DNA of 64,000 nt, taken from the NCBI GenBank assembly GCA_002409325.1, contig DHUU01000018.1, positions 192,579 through 256,578 on the forward strand, given 5' to 3'. This document shows positions 15,941-24,292 of this stretch, piece by piece. The translations under genes were made by a program, and so were the position numbers. This DNA comes from Bacteroidales bacterium UBA5226. GTDB taxonomy: Bacteria > Bacteroidota > Bacteroidia > Bacteroidales > UBA932. Below the pieces are notes generated by a model that was not told the DNA's origin, ran no database searches, and worked only from the letters and a program-made list of their open reading frames with translations. Numbering within the stretch: the stretch's first letter is position 1; the number at the start of each line of letters is the position of its first letter.

Positions 15941-16644
15941 TTTTCCGCCCCGCGGATAAAGACACCAAAGACAAAAAACTACGGATTGCCTTACGTGGTT
16001 GTCTGGGCTTTGAACCAAAGAATCTGGATATTTACAAAATCGCGCTTACCCACCGATCTGCCGTCTCTGACAATAAAAACTCCAACGAGAGGCTGGAATT
16101 CCTGGGCGATGCTGTACTGGATATTGTTGTGGGAGAAGCTGTATACCGGCGTTATCCCGATGCCGACGAGGGGTATCTGACCCAAATGCGTTCCAGGATA
16201 GTGAGCCGGGACTCCCTGAACAGGATCGCAACAATGACAGGCTTGCTCCCATGGATGGATGTAAGGGGGAACGACAATCAGTCACGCAATATTGGCGGCA
16301 ATATGTTTGAAGCACTTGCCGGGGCCGTCTTCCTGGATATTGGATTTACAAAATGCCGGAAGGTTCTCCTGAATCATTTGTTGTCCCATGTGAACTGGCA
16401 GGAGCTTGAATGTACGGAAACTGACTATAAATCCCGTATGGTGGAGCGTTGTCAGAAAAAAGGGAAATCGCTCGGTTTCCGTGTTCACATGTTGCCTCCG
16501 GTACCCGGCAGCCAATCCCTGTTTGAGGCAGAAGCCGTAGCAGACGGCACTGTTTTGGGTACGGGCCGGGGACCTTCAAAAAAGGATGCCGAGCAGGAGG
16601 CTTCCCGCCAAGCCTGGTTACGCGAATTCAACAGGGGTATTTAA
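15937..16644 (+). CDS. rnc: Ribonuclease III
   Basis: 235 residues. An RNase III domain with the signature NERLEFLGDAVLDIVV near residues 51-66 and the second catalytic acidic region NMFEALAGAVFLDIG is followed by a dsRNA-binding domain (about 160-230, ending KKDAEQEASRQAWL). It processes rRNA precursors and structured mRNAs. Start overlaps the fabF stop by 4 nt; its stop overlaps the convergent rhodanese stop by 4 nt. Confidence 0.97.
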   Translation: MIFRPADKDTKDKKLRIALRGCLGFEPKNLDIYKIALTHRSAVSDNKNSNERLEFLGDAVLDIVVGEAVYRRYPDADEGYLTQMRSRIVSRDSLNRIATMTGLLPWMDVRGNDNQSRNIGGNMFEALAGAVFLDIGFTKCRKVLLNHLLSHVNWQELECTETDYKSRMVERCQKKGKSLGFRVHMLPPVPGSQSLFEAEAVADGTVLGTGRGPSKKDAEQEASRQAWLREFNRGI

Positions 16645-17033
16645 CGGGACTTACGCCGCCTTTCCTTATCCAGGTAAGCATCCCAGGCAACAGAGCCGCC
16701 ACGGAGGTTGTATATCACGCTATACCCGTTGTCCAGCAGCAGTTGTGTTACTTGTTTTGATGTCTTGCCCATGCGGCAATAAATATATAAGGTATCGGAA
16801 GCGGATAATTGGTCGTGGACTTCTTCCAGGAATGAAACGCCAGCAGGCAGGATGTTGACCGCACCCGGAATATGCCGGTAAGCATAATCCGAGGGTTCCC
16901 GCAGATCCAGTACCTGTGCGCGGGGGTTCTCCTCAATCATCTTCAAAAAATCCGCCGGGTCCAGATTGTAAACCTGTGCCGAAAGTACCTGAAAAGGCAT
17001 CAAAAGCAACAGAAAGGGAACAATGGGTATCAT
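16641..17033 (-). CDS. Secreted rhodanese-like protein
   Basis: 130 residues from the ATG at 17033, giving a signal peptide (MIPIVPFLLLLMPFQVLSA). One rhodanese domain: VLDLREPSDYAYRHIPGAVN and the active loop with Cys in YIYCRMGKTSKQ (CRMGKTS), then GGSVAW. It probably acts as a periplasmic sulfurtransferase or sulfur carrier. The start codon lies only 4 nt after the end of the tRNA-Lys gene on the same strand, leaving no room for a conventional leader. An in-frame upstream start at 17069 would lie inside the tRNA and is unlikely. Confidence 0.85.
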   Translation of the reverse strand: MIPIVPFLLLLMPFQVLSAQVYNLDPADFLKMIEENPRAQVLDLREPSDYAYRHIPGAVNILPAGVSFLEEVHDQLSASDTLYIYCRMGKTSKQVTQLLLDNGYSVIYNLRGGSVAWDAYLDKERRRKSR

Positions 17034-17037
17034 GTTG

Positions 17038-17110
17038 TGACCTCGGAGGGATTCGAACCCTCGACCCAATGATTAAGAGTCATTTGCTCTACCAGCTGAG
17101 CTACGAAGTC
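17038..17110 (-). tRNA. tRNA-Lys (anticodon CUU)
   Basis: 73 nt including the discriminator A, read on the minus strand. The acceptor stem GACTTCG pairs with CGAGGTC (one G-T), the D-arm is GCTCAGCTGGTAGAGC, the anticodon stem AATGA/TCATT holds loop CTCTTAA (anticodon CTT), and the T-arm is GAGGGTTCGAATCCCTC. The 3' CCA is not encoded. A full promoter lies upstream at 17125-17155 and a rhodanese start codon follows within 5 nt. Confidence 0.95.
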
Positions 17111-17124
17111 CTTAAAACGGGGTG

Positions 17125-17155
17125 CAAATGTAACGATTATTTTTATTGTAGCAAC
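17125..17155 (-). promoter_or_regulatory. Promoter for tRNA-Lys (and rhodanese)
   Basis: On the minus strand GTTG (17155-17152), then 19 nt, then TACATTTG (17132-17125), 14 nt before the tRNA 5' end. The -33 element overlaps the 3' end of the DUF4270 gene. Confidence 0.6.
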
Positions 17156-18480
17156 ACAGCATAGGTGATCCTCACATAAGGAGGTCTGTCCGACAGGTTG
17201 CCGTTCAAAATGGTGTTCCGGTAGGTATAGTTGTCTACATACCAAGTGTCTGAAGAGTTTCCGGAAACGGCATAGGTGGGCATGATCCACAGGTTGTCAC
17301 TGGGGGTGATGGTGCCTTTTTTGAGGATTTCCTGCAGGTAAGAGGTGATCTCAAAGGTGTATTCCCAGTGGGTACGGTTCATGGTTCCCCCCGAATTGTC
17401 GTAGTAAATTTCTTTGAGCGGGCTGTACAAGGTAAGGGTATCGCCCGACACCAGGCGGCTGGGATATAGGTTGCCCGGTGCCCTGTTTACCATGGAGTAA
17501 TCCTGGTTGGATGGTATTTCAACAGGCATGACCAGGTCGGCACGGGATATCATGATGCGGCCGGGTTCTACAGGGGGTGTCTGTGCCTGCCCCCAGGCTT
17601 TGATCCGGGTTGCGAGGACGGCGGCGTTCAGGCATGGTTTTACCCCGGCAAGGCCTTCATAATAAAGGTGTTCAGAAGGCGCCTCCACGGCAAGATGTGA
17701 GGATTGGTGGGAAGAAATATTGTAATAGGTGCCGTATATGTTGAAAAAATAGGTAAGCAGGCTGTCGCCATCCCCGCTTTTATAGTTCAGGTATAAGTTG
17801 GCTTCACTGATGTTCAGGTAATTGATCCGACCGCCGGTTTCTTCCGAACCCAGTGGGTCTGTGGTAATATACAATCCTTTGAACCTGTTAATGAATGCAT
17901 CGGTGCTGTCCCTTTCAATGGAATCTGCCTGGAGCAATTCATAGGCAAAGGCTTCTGTGAAGTCAATTCGCAATGTGTCCCGCCCCAGAAAAATCATCCC
18001 CGGTTTGCTTACAGGGATTGGATCTATGTATTCTTCCGAAAAGGATTTATGGTATATGTCCAGGTGATCAAGGTCCTTAACGAGTCTGTAAACATATACG
18101 TTTTGGGGAATATACCGGTCACTATCGCTGAAAACGGTAAAACCGCCAACCGGAATGTTCACGAACATATCTGACACGATGGGGTCTTTACCATATTCGG
18201 TCTGATAGGTATAAGGGGCAAACTGTACCAGTGCTGATGTGCTTGTCTTGCCAAATAGGGGAGAGATAACAGAGCCGAACGCCAGATAGGCGGGGGCAGA
18301 CATGTTCATGCTGTCTGCAACAGCAGTAAACATGGGGGCTTCAAATTCCACCCAGTTGATGGACAATACCTGGTTGGAGGGTATCAGGTCGGAACCCATC
18401 CGGTTGTCTACCGTAATGCAAGAGGCTAGCGGGAGTAGGAGAAAAGCAGACAGGATAATGCTGCAGGCCCTTTTTATCAT
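17143..18480 (-). CDS. DUF4270 family lipoprotein
   Basis: 445 residues with a lipoprotein signal (IILSAFLLLPLASC, lipobox LASC). The body is long, beta-rich and without transmembrane helices, with the DUF4270 pattern near the N-terminus (SDLIPSNQVL) and conserved VRITYAVL at the C-terminus. Members are Bacteroidota cell-surface or periplasmic lipoproteins of unknown function. The start overlaps the upstream glycogen-synthase-like gene stop by 4 nt, so the two are co-translated. That pairing is commonly seen in this phylum. Confidence 0.85.
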   Translation of the reverse strand: MIKRACSIILSAFLLLPLASCITVDNRMGSDLIPSNQVLSINWVEFEAPMFTAVADSMNMSAPAYLAFGSVISPLFGKTSTSALVQFAPYTYQTEYGKDPIVSDMFVNIPVGGFTVFSDSDRYIPQNVYVYRLVKDLDHLDIYHKSFSEEYIDPIPVSKPGMIFLGRDTLRIDFTEAFAYELLQADSIERDSTDAFINRFKGLYITTDPLGSEETGGRINYLNISEANLYLNYKSGDGDSLLTYFFNIYGTYYNISSHQSSHLAVEAPSEHLYYEGLAGVKPCLNAAVLATRIKAWGQAQTPPVEPGRIMISRADLVMPVEIPSNQDYSMVNRAPGNLYPSRLVSGDTLTLYSPLKEIYYDNSGGTMNRTHWEYTFEITSYLQEILKKGTITPSDNLWIMPTYAVSGNSSDTWYVDNYTYRNTILNGNLSDRPPYVRITYAVLLQ

Positions 18481-19304
18481 TGGGTTTCTAAAATTTGATC
18501 GTAAAAGCTGTTGTAATCCCGGATATAGGTGCTTGCAAGGTCCTGTGGGTTGATGTACGGCAGAACGGGGATCTTCCGGGATACGGCGTATTGCGTGAGT
18601 TTGCGGTCAACACCGGGACTGGCCAGAATTATCCCGTCGGCATATTGCATAGCTGTTTTGGTCAGATTAAGGGCCGTGGGTTCTTCCAGGAATTCCACAT
18701 CTTTTGTCTTAATGCCGGGCATAATCACTTTGGACCGCATGTTCTCGTTAAAAGTTTCGTTGGTCAGATCGTTGTACAGTGAAACGACCACACGGGCATT
18801 TGTGAAAAGAGGGTCATCATGGTAAGCTTTTTTCAGAAACAAAGGCAGCAGATGGCTCAGCCATCCGTGACAATGAACCAGGTTGGGCTTCCAGCGAAGC
18901 TTTTTCACAGTTTCCAACACACCCCGAGCAAAAAATATGCCTCTTTCATCGTTGTCTGCGAAAAAACCGTCATTCGGGTCTCTGTGCATACTTTTTCTCT
19001 GGAAATAATCTTCGTTGTCAATAAAGTAGACTTGCATGCGGGCAGTAGAGATAGAGGCAACCTTGATAATTAGCGGACGGTCAATATCTTTGATAATGAT
19101 GTTCATGCCCGACAGGCGGATCACTTCATGAAGCTGGTTGCGGCGTTCATTGATGCATCCGTATTTTGGCATGAATGAACGGATTTCGCCACCTGATTCC
19201 TGCACTGCCTGAGGTAAATGACGGCCGACATAGGACATATCCGTTTGTGGAAGGAAAGGGAAAATTTCCGAACTCACATAAAGGATCTTTTTGGCTTTTG
19301 TCAT
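18477..19304 (-). CDS. Glycogen/starch synthase-like glycosyltransferase, short form
   Basis: 275 residues matching only the N-terminal Rossmann half of GT5 glycogen synthases: ILYVSSEIFPFL at the start, a GLxDVxxxLP-like segment replaced by MSYVGRHLPQAV, and LVHCHGWLSHLLPLF in the middle. A full bacterial synthase is about 480 residues, and the C-terminal ADP-glucose-binding half is absent. Short forms like this occur across Bacteroidota, so it is not an obvious truncation here. Catalytic activity is uncertain. A -7 box is 24 nt upstream; it is coupled to DUF4270 downstream. Confidence 0.8.
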   Translation of the reverse strand: MTKAKKILYVSSEIFPFLPQTDMSYVGRHLPQAVQESGGEIRSFMPKYGCINERRNQLHEVIRLSGMNIIIKDIDRPLIIKVASISTARMQVYFIDNEDYFQRKSMHRDPNDGFFADNDERGIFFARGVLETVKKLRWKPNLVHCHGWLSHLLPLFLKKAYHDDPLFTNARVVVSLYNDLTNETFNENMRSKVIMPGIKTKDVEFLEEPTALNLTKTAMQYADGIILASPGVDRKLTQYAVSRKIPVLPYINPQDLASTYIRDYNSFYDQILETQ

Positions 19305-19328
19305 AGTGCTTTACCGCTTGAAATCACA

Positions 19329-19336
19329 CAAAGGTA
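19329..19336 (-). promoter_or_regulatory. -7 box for the glycogen-synthase-like gene
   Basis: The minus strand reads TACCTTTG, a TAnnTTTG match, 24 nt before the start codon at 19304. Confidence 0.45.
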
Positions 19337-19359
19337 GCAAAAATTTCTTATACTTTCAT

Positions 19360-19367
19360 TATCTTTG
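19360..19367 (+). promoter_or_regulatory. -7 box for ftsX
   Basis: TATCTTTG lies 12 nt before the ATG at 19380. It overlaps the alternative TTG start at 19365, which is therefore excluded. Confidence 0.5.
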
Positions 19368-19379
19368 GAACCATTAACG

Positions 19380-20270
19380 ATGGCACAACAGGAGAAAAAT
19401 ATTATCAACCAGCAACTTGTACAGTCCTATCTATCCTCTGTGATAAGCATATCCCTGGTGCTGCTTCTGGTGGGAATAACCGGTTTGCTCGCGGTCAATG
19501 CCCGGACCGTCTCTGACTATTTCAAGGAACACCTGGGGGTTTCGGTCATTCTTGACCAGGAAACAAAAGATGCCGATTCCACTTTAATTATCAAACAGTT
19601 TATGGCAACCCCGTACGTTAAGGACGCGGTCCGGGAGGCGGCGTTCATATCGCGTGAAAAGGGAGCGGCAGAAATGGCACAGTTGTTGGGCAGCGAATTT
19701 CTGGACATCTTTGAATACAACCCACTGCCTGCATCTGTGGAGTTAAGGCTGAATGCAGCTTACGTCCACAATGATAGTATTGCCCGCATGGAAACATACT
19801 TGTCAAAACTCCCGTATGTTGAGGAAGTCTCTTATCAGGCACCACTGATCACGTTAATTAACAGGAATCTGCGCAATATCGGCATAGTTCTTGGCGTCAT
19901 CATTCTTGTGCTTTTGATCATATCCTTTGCCTTGATACACAACACCATCAGATTGTCTGTCTTTGCGCGCCGCTTTACCATATATACCATGAGGCTGGTG
20001 GGTGCCACCAGGCGTTTCATCCGAAAACCCTTTATGGCGCAAGCCTTCATACAGGGCTTGTTGTCCTCGCTCATTGCCATTGTATTGCTCATGGGCGTAC
20101 TCTACTTGTTGCAAAGGGAATTTCCCGGAATTCTGATGCTCATATCGCGCCAGATGTTCCTGCTGGTCATGGGCGGCATGATAATTACCGGGATTCTGCT
20201 GTGCAGGATATCTACTTATTTTGTCGTAAACCGTGTGGTGAAGCTTAAGGCTTCTGCCTTTTATTATTAA
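19380..20270 (+). CDS. ftsX: Cell division protein FtsX
   Basis: 296 residues, four transmembrane helices: one at about 21-42, then an extracellular domain carrying SVILDQE and SVELRLNAAYV, and three more from about residue 163. With FtsE it forms an ABC-type complex that activates cell-wall hydrolases at division. No ftsE is adjacent, as is usual in Bacteroidota. It heads an operon with DUF3098, uppP and lpxH, all envelope-related. ATG 19380 is chosen because the only earlier start is a TTG inside the -7 box. Confidence 0.93.
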   Translation: MAQQEKNIINQQLVQSYLSSVISISLVLLLVGITGLLAVNARTVSDYFKEHLGVSVILDQETKDADSTLIIKQFMATPYVKDAVREAAFISREKGAAEMAQLLGSEFLDIFEYNPLPASVELRLNAAYVHNDSIARMETYLSKLPYVEEVSYQAPLITLINRNLRNIGIVLGVIILVLLIISFALIHNTIRLSVFARRFTIYTMRLVGATRRFIRKPFMAQAFIQGLLSSLIAIVLLMGVLYLLQREFPGILMLISRQMFLLVMGGMIITGILLCRISTYFVVNRVVKLKASAFYY

Positions 20271-20276
20271 ACTGCA

Positions 20277-20552
20277 ATGAAGAAACAGAAAATGAATCAA
20301 AAAGAAGCCGAAGGGAAATTTGCCCTGCCTGCAAGAAACGTGTATCTTTTGCTTATAGGCCTGGCGGTCATAGCCCTGGGATTTGTTTTAATGGCAGGAG
20401 GAGGGTCCGATGACCCTCAGGTATTTACAGGCCAGGCCATGTTTAATTTTCGCAGGATGGTTATTGCCCCCCTGCTGGTTTGCGGCGGCTTTGTCTTTGA
20501 GATAATTGCCATAATGCACATAAAGAAAGATAAGGGGAATGAACGGGCTTGA
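20277..20552 (+). CDS. DUF3098 family membrane protein
   Basis: 91 residues with two predicted transmembrane helices (about 23-40 and 62-80) separated by a short loop (GGGSDDPQVF). This matches DUF3098, a small Bacteroidota protein almost always found between ftsX and uppP. It may assist FtsX or UppP in the membrane, but no function is established. Its 3' end overlaps the uppP start by 14 nt. Confidence 0.85.
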   Translation: MKKQKMNQKEAEGKFALPARNVYLLLIGLAVIALGFVLMAGGGSDDPQVFTGQAMFNFRRMVIAPLLVCGGFVFEIIAIMHIKKDKGNERA

Positions 20553-21345
20553 GGCGCTGGTACTCGGACTGCTGCAGGGGTTGACCGAGTTTCTTCCGGT
20601 CAGCAGCAGTGGCCATCTGGTTATAGTAAAGACACTTTTTGGAATTGAAACTAGAGATGCTTCATTCGAGATCGTGGTGCATCTGGCAACTGTTCTGAGT
20701 ACCATTGTGGTTTTTCGCAAACAGATCTCGGAAATGATTTCCGACACGCTCCGTTTCCGGGATACCCCGGCGACCAGACTGACACTCCGGCTTTTGTTCT
20801 CGGCCATTCCTGTGTTGATTGTGGGATTGTTCTTCAAGGAGCGGGTAGAGGCCCTCTTTACCGAAGGGTTGACGCTGGTTGGTTGGATGTTGCTGCTGAC
20901 AGCGGTGCTGCTGGTTGTTTCCCAGTGGCTCTCGGCCCTGAGGCAGAAAAAAGGCTCAGTCCGTCCCATCGGCTACCGGGAAGCTTTCATGATAGGAGTG
21001 GCCCAGGCTATTGCGGTTGTGCCGGGATTATCGCGTTCCGGAGCCACCATCGCAACCGGACTGTCGCTGGGCGGAGATAAAGACAAGGTGGCTCCGTTCT
21101 CTTTTCTGATGGTGCTCATCCCGGTGTTGGGAGAAGCATTCCTGGAAATCTTATCCGGAGGCTTTGCCCAGGGCGGCACCGGGATCCCCTTTTATGCACT
21201 GGCCATAGGTTTCACAGCTGCTTTTGTTTCGGGATTGCTGGCCTGCCGTGTAATGATTTCTATTGTGCGCAGAGTGAAGTTCACCTGGTTTGCAGTGTAT
21301 TGTCTGTTGGCGGGACTTGCCTGCCTGATTGTGCCATTGTTATGA
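20539..21345 (+). CDS. uppP: Undecaprenyl-diphosphatase
   Basis: 268 residues, polytopic membrane protein. It converts undecaprenyl diphosphate to the monophosphate carrier used for peptidoglycan and surface polysaccharide synthesis. Both signatures are present: LQGLTEFLPVSSSGHL at about 13-28 and PGLSRSGATIATGL in the middle. The stop overlaps the lpxH start (ATGA). Confidence 0.96.
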   Translation: MNGLEALVLGLLQGLTEFLPVSSSGHLVIVKTLFGIETRDASFEIVVHLATVLSTIVVFRKQISEMISDTLRFRDTPATRLTLRLLFSAIPVLIVGLFFKERVEALFTEGLTLVGWMLLLTAVLLVVSQWLSALRQKKGSVRPIGYREAFMIGVAQAIAVVPGLSRSGATIATGLSLGGDKDKVAPFSFLMVLIPVLGEAFLEILSGGFAQGGTGIPFYALAIGFTAAFVSGLLACRVMISIVRRVKFTWFAVYCLLAGLACLIVPLL

Positions 21346-22115
21346 GCAAGTATTATTTTGTTGCCGATGTTCATTTGGGTCTCAGGAACGGAGACCCGGC
21401 CTTCAGGGAAGCACGTTTTACCGCTTTTCTGGACAGCCTGGGCCCCGATACGGACGGCCTGTTCCTTCTGGGGGACATCTTTGATTTCTGGTACGAATAC
21501 AAATATGTGATTCCCAGAGGTTATACCCGTACGCTGGGAGCGCTGGCACGTGTAAGGGACCGGGGAATACCAATACACTTTTTTGCAGGCAATCATGATT
21601 TGTGGACTTTCGGATACCTGGAGCAGGAGTTGGGCATGCAGGTACATCACAATGAATTGTATGTCAAGCTGGGGGGGAAAGATTTTCTCCTGGCACACGG
21701 GCACCGTATGGGGCGCCATCCGTTCAAAAGCCGTTTTTTGCACAAGTTGTTTCACAGCAGGGTCCTTCAGATACTGTTCAGCTGTGTCCATCCACGTTGG
21801 GCGTTTGCCCTTGCCCGGAAATGGTCTGTCTGGAACAGGGACAATCACGCTACTGACACATCGGGCAGAAGTCTGGAAGAGCCCATATACCAATATGCCG
21901 CCGCGTATGAACGTCCGGTCGATTTCTGTATTGTCGGGCACATACACCAGTCTGTACGCCGTCCCCTGCCTGCCGGCGGAGAACTTATTGTTCTGGAAGA
22001 CTGGCTGTCAGTTGGCCCATCGGGTCCCGTACGGGGAGATATTGGGATCTTTGGGGGGACCGAAAAGGGAGAAATAGAGATAATAAAAGCGCCCGTCGTG
22101 GTACATACGGACTAA
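21342..22115 (+). CDS. lpxH: UDP-2,3-diacylglucosamine diphosphatase (LpxH family)
   Basis: 257 residues of a calcineurin-like metallophosphoesterase. Motifs: ADVHLG at 8-13, GDIFDFW near 44-50, GNHDLW near 82, and AHGHRMG near 116. It hydrolyses UDP-2,3-diacylglucosamine to lipid X in lipid A synthesis, at the inner face of the membrane. The start at 21342 is coupled to uppP by an ATGA overlap. The last 108 nt overlap the convergent DUF4294 gene on the other strand. Confidence 0.9.
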   Translation: MSKYYFVADVHLGLRNGDPAFREARFTAFLDSLGPDTDGLFLLGDIFDFWYEYKYVIPRGYTRTLGALARVRDRGIPIHFFAGNHDLWTFGYLEQELGMQVHHNELYVKLGGKDFLLAHGHRMGRHPFKSRFLHKLFHSRVLQILFSCVHPRWAFALARKWSVWNRDNHATDTSGRSLEEPIYQYAAAYERPVDFCIVGHIHQSVRRPLPAGGELIVLEDWLSVGPSGPVRGDIGIFGGTEKGEIEIIKAPVVVHTD

Positions 22116-22685
22116 TTCTTCAAGGAGTATGTCTTCTCCGTACTTGTCGTACGGTTTTTTCATATCGGCTCCGAAAATGCGTGCCACCCCCTGCCAGAAT
22201 GAGGCGGTCAGTCCGCCCCGGTAACTCTTCACCACGGCGTAGGGTGTCTGGCCAATTTCACGGTCAATCAGGCGGAGCAGGATACGACCCTGGCTGAAAG
22301 TCAGTTTCCTGAGCGGGGCTTCAAATTCGGCATAAAGATCACGTTCGGTTTTTTCCAGAAAACGTTCCCGTTCCCTTGGGGTGAAGTTGCTGACCTCCAG
22401 AATGCTGTCTGCCCTGTCAATACGTTCCCGGGCTTGTAGCGCAAAGGGATAGGCACGGGCAAAATTATGAACGGTCCTGTAATATTCTCTCCATTCCCGA
22501 TCGCTTTTCTTATTGTTCCGGTTGTACACGTAAAGGTCGGGTATGGAAGCAACGAACAGGGTGTCCCCGTTTTCTACAATGTAACCCATCAGATACCCTT
22601 CAGGCTGTTTTACCGTCTGTGCCTGCATGCACAGGGGGGCCAGCAGGTAAAGGACTGTTGCCGCGATGGTCAGATTTGTTTTCAT
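22008..22685 (-). CDS. DUF4294 domain protein
   Basis: 225 residues from the ATG at 22685, with signal peptide MKTNLTIAATVLYLLAPLCMQAQ. The DUF4294 core is recognisable: YIVENGDTLFVASIPDLYVY, then a helical region rich in Arg and Glu (REWREYYRTVHNFARAYPFA) and LIDREIGQTPYAVVKSYRGG. Function unknown; members are secreted Bacteroidota proteins. The start overlaps the stop of the RsbW-like gene by 4 nt, so it belongs to the signalling operon. The 3' end overlaps lpxH by 108 nt. Confidence 0.85.
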   Translation of the reverse strand: MKTNLTIAATVLYLLAPLCMQAQTVKQPEGYLMGYIVENGDTLFVASIPDLYVYNRNNKKSDREWREYYRTVHNFARAYPFALQARERIDRADSILEVSNFTPRERERFLEKTERDLYAEFEAPLRKLTFSQGRILLRLIDREIGQTPYAVVKSYRGGLTASFWQGVARIFGADMKKPYDKYGEDILLEELVRMYHDGRFYYLYFSLFGPPKDPNISPYGTRWAN

Positions 22686-23095
22686 CCAATCTCTATGGAG
22701 AAGCAAAAAACGTTCCTGTTTTCTTTTCTCTCGTATGTAAGTTCACTGGCCAGGTTTCTGACAAGATGGATCCCAAGCCCGCCGATTGGCCTTTCTTCGG
22801 TAGGGAGGCCGGTGTCCACAGGGTCGTATTCCAGCGGGTTGAAGGGCATTCCCCCGTCGTTGATCAGGGCGGTGAATTTTCCTTCTGTGATGCTCATCTC
22901 TATAACGACGGTATCGGGAGGATCCTGGGGTTGGTAACCATAAGATACAATGTTGCTGAAGACCTCGTCCAGGATAAGTTTGATTTTGTATTGTACTGGA
23001 AACGGGACCTTGTTTGCATCAAGGAAATCGCCTGTGATATCCAGTAACCGGGACAAGGCGGACAATTGATTTTCAAGTTCCAGTGTGCGTTTCAT
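22682..23095 (-). CDS. RsbW-like ATP-binding protein (anti-sigma/switch kinase)
   Basis: 137 residues of a single GHKL/HATPase_c_2 domain: N-box LDEVFSNIVSYGY at about 42-54, INDGGMPFNP and GGLGIHLVRNL for nucleotide binding. In partner switching such proteins phosphorylate a STAS antagonist or bind a sigma factor. It sits 9 bp after the receiver-PP2C gene, the standard partner. No STAS-domain antagonist and no sigma factor gene is in the window, so the output partner is unknown. Confidence 0.85.
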   Translation of the reverse strand: MKRTLELENQLSALSRLLDITGDFLDANKVPFPVQYKIKLILDEVFSNIVSYGYQPQDPPDTVVIEMSITEGKFTALINDGGMPFNPLEYDPVDTGLPTEERPIGGLGIHLVRNLASELTYERKENRNVFCFSIEIG

Positions 23096-23104
23096 CAGGA
23101 TGTC

Positions 23105-24286
23105 CTAATTTCGTTTGACAACCAGGATGGTGATGTCGTCGCTTTGCTCTTCTTCACCGGCAAAGCGGGCCACATCCCCGGCTATGATCCGGCAAACATG
23201 CCCCGGGGCATCTCCGGCGTTCATGATCTCTTTATTCCCAAGAACCTGTTCCCGAAGCAAGGAGTGCAGCGTATCGAACCCATATTCTTCCTGCTGTTTA
23301 TTGAAGGCTTCCGTAACCCCGTCTGTGTACATGACCAGCATGTCGTCTTTAAGGTAAGGCATACTCTGGGACTTGAAGCTGTAACCGTCATAAACCCCCA
23401 GTACTATGTTGTTTGTAAGGGGTAACACCTCTGAGGTTCCGTCATGATGCAGCAGTATGGGGGGATTGTGCCCGGCATTAACATAGTGGAGCGTATCTGT
23501 CTCTTTATCTATCATCCCGTAGAAGACGGTGACAAACATGGAATTGACGCTTTCTGTACACAACAGGTGGTTGACATAGTTCATGCAATCTGTGGGGGAC
23601 ATGCCCTTGAGTCCCGTTGCCCTGATCAGGGTTCTACTGACCGCCATGAAGATGGCAGCCGGGATCCCTTTCCCCGACACATCCCCTATGACAAAGCCCA
23701 TCCGGTGGCCGTCAATCAGAAAATAATCATAAAAATCTCCCCCGATCTGCCTTGCGGCCTCCATGGATCCGTTAATGTCTGCCCACCCCAGGTCCGGGAT
23801 GCGTTTGGGCATGATGGCCCTTTGTATTTCGCGCGCCACCATCAAATCGTGTTCTATGGACAGGAGTTTGTCGTGGTAGGCAAGACCTTCCCTTACCACG
23901 TTCAGTTCCCCGATTGTTTTTTCCAGGGTGATCTCCAGGTCGTTGAAATCGACCGGTTTGGTGACAAAGTCGAAAGCCCCGCGGTTCATGGCTGTGCGGA
24001 TATTGCCCATGTCGCCGTAAGCCGAACAGATGACAGTCTTGAGCAGCGGGTTTTTCAATTCACGCACCTTGCTCAACAGGGTAAGGCCGTCCATCTCGGG
24101 CATATTGATATCGCTCAGAATAATTCCAATATCGGGCACCTCAATGAGTTTAGCCAATGCTTCCAGTCCGTTGAAAGCAAAATGAAACTCGTACTGTCCA
24201 TTGCGGATCTGTCTTCTGAATTTCTGATTGATAACATATTGGAGATCGGTTTCGTCGTCTACCACTAAAATCTTTTCTGCTGCCAT
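23105..24286 (-). CDS. Response regulator with PP2C (RsbU/SpoIIE-type) phosphatase domain
   Basis: 393 residues. The receiver domain occupies 1-125 with acidic pocket DDE near 10-12 and phospho-Asp59 (LSDINMPEMDG). After a helical linker comes a SpoIIE-type phosphatase: GGDFYDYFLIDG, GDVSGKGIPAAIFM, VTVFYGMID and YTDGVTEA give the metal-binding Asp residues. Phosphorylation should control dephosphorylation of a Ser/Thr-phosphorylated antagonist. It lies between its probable kinase (6 bp upstream) and the RsbW-like kinase. Confidence 0.92.
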   Translation of the reverse strand: MAAEKILVVDDETDLQYVINQKFRRQIRNGQYEFHFAFNGLEALAKLIEVPDIGIILSDINMPEMDGLTLLSKVRELKNPLLKTVICSAYGDMGNIRTAMNRGAFDFVTKPVDFNDLEITLEKTIGELNVVREGLAYHDKLLSIEHDLMVAREIQRAIMPKRIPDLGWADINGSMEAARQIGGDFYDYFLIDGHRMGFVIGDVSGKGIPAAIFMAVSRTLIRATGLKGMSPTDCMNYVNHLLCTESVNSMFVTVFYGMIDKETDTLHYVNAGHNPPILLHHDGTSEVLPLTNNIVLGVYDGYSFKSQSMPYLKDDMLVMYTDGVTEAFNKQQEEYGFDTLHSLLREQVLGNKEIMNAGDAPGHVCRIIAGDVARFAGEEEQSDDITILVVKRN

Positions 24287-24292
24287 GGATAA

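Noticed and set aside
18477..19304. Glycogen-synthase-like gene read as a truncated pseudogene
   Set aside because: The frame is intact, it is coupled to DUF4270, and similar short proteins are usual in Bacteroidota.
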